A stretch of DNA of 6,071 nt, taken from assembly GCA_016209585.1 (NCBI GenBank), contig JACQVU010000402.1, positions 1-6,071 on the forward strand, given 5' to 3'. Below, piece after piece: positions 3,658 to 6,071 of the stretch. Below the pieces are notes generated by a model. It ran no database searches. It worked only from the letters and a program-made list of their open reading frames with translations, and had not been told where the DNA came from. Made by a program: the position numbers and the translations under genes. Source of the DNA: Planctomycetota bacterium. Its GTDB lineage: Bacteria > Planctomycetota > UBA8742 > JACQVU01. Each line of letters starts with the position of its first letter. Position 1 is the first letter of the stretch.

Positions 3658-6071
3658 ATGACCCGCTCCACCACCAGCCTCGCCGCGCGTCCCTCTTCCC
3701 ACGCCCTCTGCGCGCGCCCGCTCCTGGTGCGTTTTGTGCGGGGGGGGGGGGTAAATAGCGCCCTCCTCACCGCCGTCGCCCTGCTGCTCTCCGCCTGCGG
3801 CGGTGGCGGGGGCGGCCACCCTCCTATCATCGCCGGCACGATTTCCACGGGAGGAACGACCACCGCATCAGGCAACCTCTCCGGCATCCTCTTCCAGGCG
3901 CAGCCGTCGGGGCTGCTCGCGCCTCTCGCCGGGGCGAAGGTGCTGGTGGACGGCGCGGACAAGGCCACCACCGCTTCTGACGGCTCCTTCTCCGCTGACG
4001 TGACGAAAAGCGCCGCCGCGCTGGTGACGGTCGATCACCCGGCGGCGTCGGGCGCGGAGCTCTCGCTCAACACCACCACCGCGCAGAAAATCTATCTCAT
4101 CGTCCGCGAGATCGAGGGCGAGGGCACGATATTACAGGCCGTGAAGGCCGCGGCGCTCACGCAGCGGTCGGATCTCTCCCAGGAATCCGCCGCCACGGTT
4201 TCCACGGTGGTGGCCACGTCGCTCGACGGCTCGGTGCGCATGGTCTTCGCCAACGGCTCGCAGATCATCAGCCCGGCCGGCTCCGCGTTGACCACCGTCG
4301 CGGTCCACGTCGCGCCCATCACCACGCACCCGCCCATGCTGACGAACGCCGAGAAAAAGGGTGTTCCCGGCCAGGTGGTGGCCGCGGCGGAGGTCACCGT
4401 GCGCGACGGCGTGAAAAAACAGACGCTCACCCGGAAGGACTACGGCTTCACGGGGCAAATCCGCCCCACCACCACCACGCTGCTCAACACGTTCACGCCC
4501 GCGCAACTGAACGACGTGGTGAACGTGGCGAAGGCCGGCACGCTCGCGCTCTGGTACCTGGCGTCGGATTTCAACGGCGACGGCACGCCGGGCAACGACC
4601 GCTACTGGGCCAAGGCCGGCACCGCGCGGCTTGACCTCGATTCTTCCAACGGCAAATACACGCTCTCGCTCGCCTCCGCCTCCACCTTCATCCCCGGACC
4701 GTACAACTTCGCCTTCGTGCTCGACACGGGCGCGTCGTCAGCCATTCCCACCGTCACGGCGGGCATCAAGATCAAGGATCAGGCCACGGGAGCGCCCATT
4801 CCCGGCGCGCTCGTGGTGGTCGAGGGCCAATCCTTCACGTCGACGGAGAACGGCGGCGTCACGGCGCCAAATATCCCCGTGCCGTTCACGCGCGCGTCGA
4901 TCACGGTGTCGGCGTCCGCGAAGGGCTATCAGAGCGCGGAGGCGCAGGTTCCGGTCACGCCCGGCAACCCGAACATAGATGCGGAAATCTCGCTCACGCC
5001 CATCGTCACCGGCGCGACGATCAGCGGCACGGTGCGGGAGGCCGGCACGAACGCGGCGGTCGAGGGCGCGAAGGTCGCGCTCGTCGCCACGTCGGCCCTC
5101 TCCCAGATGTCGGTGGTCGGCACGCCCTCTTCCGGCGGCTATCTGGCGCTGGGGCATAAGAGCGACGCCACCTATACCTATAAGATCGCGCGTCGCCCCG
5201 AGGCCTCATCGGGTGGGCTGCCGGTCGCCGCGGAAGAGATCACCGTGAAAACCGGCCTCGGCTTCTCAACGCTCACGTCCGAGGAGATTCTGGCGAAAAT
5301 CCGTGAGAAGGTGGCGGCGGGCGACACCTCGTACACCTCCGGCACGTTCGACCTTCGTGTTGAAGTGGCCCACGCCGGCGGCCTGACGGAGGCTGGGCAG
5401 GCGCTCTTCTCTCTCGGCATCGCTGAAAGCGCCCTCTCGCAAACCGTCACCCTCTCCGGCGGGCAGGTCTCCATCTACGGCGGCGGCAAGCAGGGGTTCT
5501 ACTACTCCATCGCGCCGGTGGGCGACACCGTGCCCACGGTCGAATGGTCGCTGAAACTGCACGGCACGTTCGCCGGCACGCTCAAAACCTTCGCCGACCA
5601 AAAAGTCTCCACCTACAAGTTGCTCTACCTCAGCGAGACCAAGAACTTCATCCGCCAGTACCTGGGCGACATGCTCAAGAAGTTCGACTCCGACGGCGAC
5701 GGCACGGCCGACAAGACCTACCTGGAAGACGCGGTGACGCTCACCATTTCGGTCGCCGTCACCTATTCGCTCGCGGGCGTTCCCAAGACCGAAACCGCCA
5801 CGGCTGACACGGGGATCCAGGCGTCGCCGTCGCAGATTTTCCAGATCGACGTGCTCAATATCGCCAATCGCGGCGCGGCCGACTTCCTCGCCAGGTCGCT
5901 CGTCACCGACAAAAACGGCGCGTACACCTTCAAAGACGTGCCCGAAAGCCTTTCGGGCAAGATCGACGTGCGCGCCGACAAGACGGGCTACGCCCGTTCG
6001 CCGTCGCTCTCGGTCGGAACGTTCAAGAACGGCGACACCGTGTCGAAAGACCTCACCCTCACTCCCGAAAC
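3658..6071 (+). CDS. Large multidomain lipoprotein (runs off right edge)
   Basis: From ATG 3658 the frame is open for 804 codons to the window end. A hydrophobic core ALLTAVALLLSAC ends in a lipobox LSAC with Cys47 as the predicted lipidated residue, followed by a six-glycine tether; Gly at +2 is compatible with outer-membrane sorting. The n-region from this ATG is long (about 34 residues). GTG codons at 3727 or 3736 would give a more typical signal peptide but have no Shine-Dalgarno; the ATG has only a weak GGA about 9 bases upstream. Beta-sandwich segments resembling carboxypeptidase-regulatory-like modules appear at about 71-130 (GNLSG to GAKVLVDG to SDGSFSADV), 366-450 (ATGAPIPGALVVVEG to KGYQSAEAQV), 451-535 (ISGTVREAGTNAAVEGAKVAL) and 742 onward (DKNGAYTFKDVPE). 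Asp-rich calcium-loop-like motifs lie at 304-314 (DFNGDGTPGND) and 677-685 (DSDGDGTAD). This suggests a surface adhesion or scaffold role, not an enzyme, but the function is unknown. A G12 tract (3740-3751) lies in codons 28-32. Confidence 0.85.
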   Translation, partial: MTRSTTSLAARPSSHALCARPLLVRFVRGGGVNSALLTAVALLLSACGGGGGGHPPIIAGTISTGGTTTASGNLSGILFQAQPSGLLAPLAGAKVLVDGADKATTASDGSFSADVTKSAAALVTVDHPAASGAELSLNTTTAQKIYLIVREIEGEGTILQAVKAAALTQRSDLSQESAATVSTVVATSLDGSVRMVFANGSQIISPAGSALTTVAVHVAPITTHPPMLTNAEKKGVPGQVVAAAEVTVRDGVKKQTLTRKDYGFTGQIRPTTTTLLNTFTPAQLNDVVNVAKAGTLALWYLASDFNGDGTPGNDRYWAKAGTARLDLDSSNGKYTLSLASASTFIPGPYNFAFVLDTGASSAIPTVTAGIKIKDQATGAPIPGALVVVEGQSFTSTENGGVTAPNIPVPFTRASITVSASAKGYQSAEAQVPVTPGNPNIDAEISLTPIVTGATISGTVREAGTNAAVEGAKVALVATSALSQMSVVGTPSSGGYLALGHKSDATYTYKIARRPEASSGGLPVAAEEITVKTGLGFSTLTSEEILAKIREKVAAGDTSYTSGTFDLRVEVAHAGGLTEAGQALFSLGIAESALSQTVTLSGGQVSIYGGGKQGFYYSIAPVGDTVPTVEWSLKLHGTFAGTLKTFADQKVSTYKLLYLSETKNFIRQYLGDMLKKFDSDGDGTADKTYLEDAVTLTISVAVTYSLAGVPKTETATADTGIQASPSQIFQIDVLNIANRGAADFLARSLVTDKNGAYTFKDVPESLSGKIDVRADKTGYARSPSLSVGTFKNGDTVSKDLTLTPE
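3740..3751 (+). repeat. Homopolymeric G12 tract in the lipoprotein signal-peptide region
   Basis: Twelve consecutive G encode part of the signal-peptide n-region (Arg-Gly-Gly-Gly-Val). The next bases are TAAATAG. With 12 G the frame reads GTA AAT AGC and stays open; with 11 G it meets TAA at once; with 13 G it reads GGT AAA TAG and stops. No in-frame ATG, GTG or TTG lies between the tract and the lipobox cysteine at 3796-3798, so every lipidated product must be translated through the tract. This matches the form of a slipped-strand on/off switch, but homopolymers are also prone to sequencing error. Confidence 0.75.

Overview
The window comes from a GC-rich, flagellated bacterium. Two exported lipoproteins with signal-peptidase-II cysteines suggest a diderm (Gram-negative-type) envelope. 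I cannot name the phylum from this sequence. It holds four coding regions. Two of them are cut by the window edges and so have no stop codon here.

Layout: (1) 1-356, minus strand: the N-terminal part of a lipoprotein, running off the left edge. (2) 357-1064: about 700 bases with no convincing gene. It has an AT-rich promoter-like island with a perfect TATAAT, a long-range stem starting at the predicted transcription start, and a three-way-junction RNA fold followed by two hairpins with GGA hexaloops. (3) 1065-1346: a 93-residue MerR-type DNA-binding protein. (4) 1347-1568: a leader with a degenerate 7-bp tandem repeat and two strong hairpins just before the flagellin start. (5) 1569-3326: a 585-residue flagellin, followed by a strong intrinsic terminator. 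(6) 3414-3657: a spacer with a 9-bp tandem repeat and a -10-like TATACT. (7) 3658-6071: a large lipoprotein with several carboxypeptidase-regulatory-like beta domains and calcium-loop motifs, running off the right edge. A run of 12 G lies in its signal-peptide coding region.

The most interesting reading is post-transcriptional control of the motility segment. Four exact matches to the CsrA/RsmE recognition pattern [A/U]CANGGANG[U/A] lie within about 650 bases of the plus strand: 916-925, 1047-1056, 1523-1532 and 1550-1559. Three of the four present the GGA in a hexaloop closed by a C-G pair. One sits on the flagellin Shine-Dalgarno sequence, a second hairpin lies just upstream of it, and one sits on the Shine-Dalgarno sequence of the MerR-like gene. 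The flagellin leader therefore has the two-site layout known from the Bacillus subtilis hag leader, which is controlled by CsrA and FliW. The structured RNA upstream, with two further GGA hexaloops, could be a regulatory leader or a CsrA-titrating RNA. CsrA and FliW genes are not in the window, so this is inference.

A separate signal is the G12 tract in the right-hand lipoprotein. It sits between every available start codon and the lipobox, and is followed directly by TAAATAG, so a gain or loss of one G puts a stop codon in frame at once. This is the structure expected of a phase-variable surface lipoprotein, provided the tract length is not a sequencing artefact.
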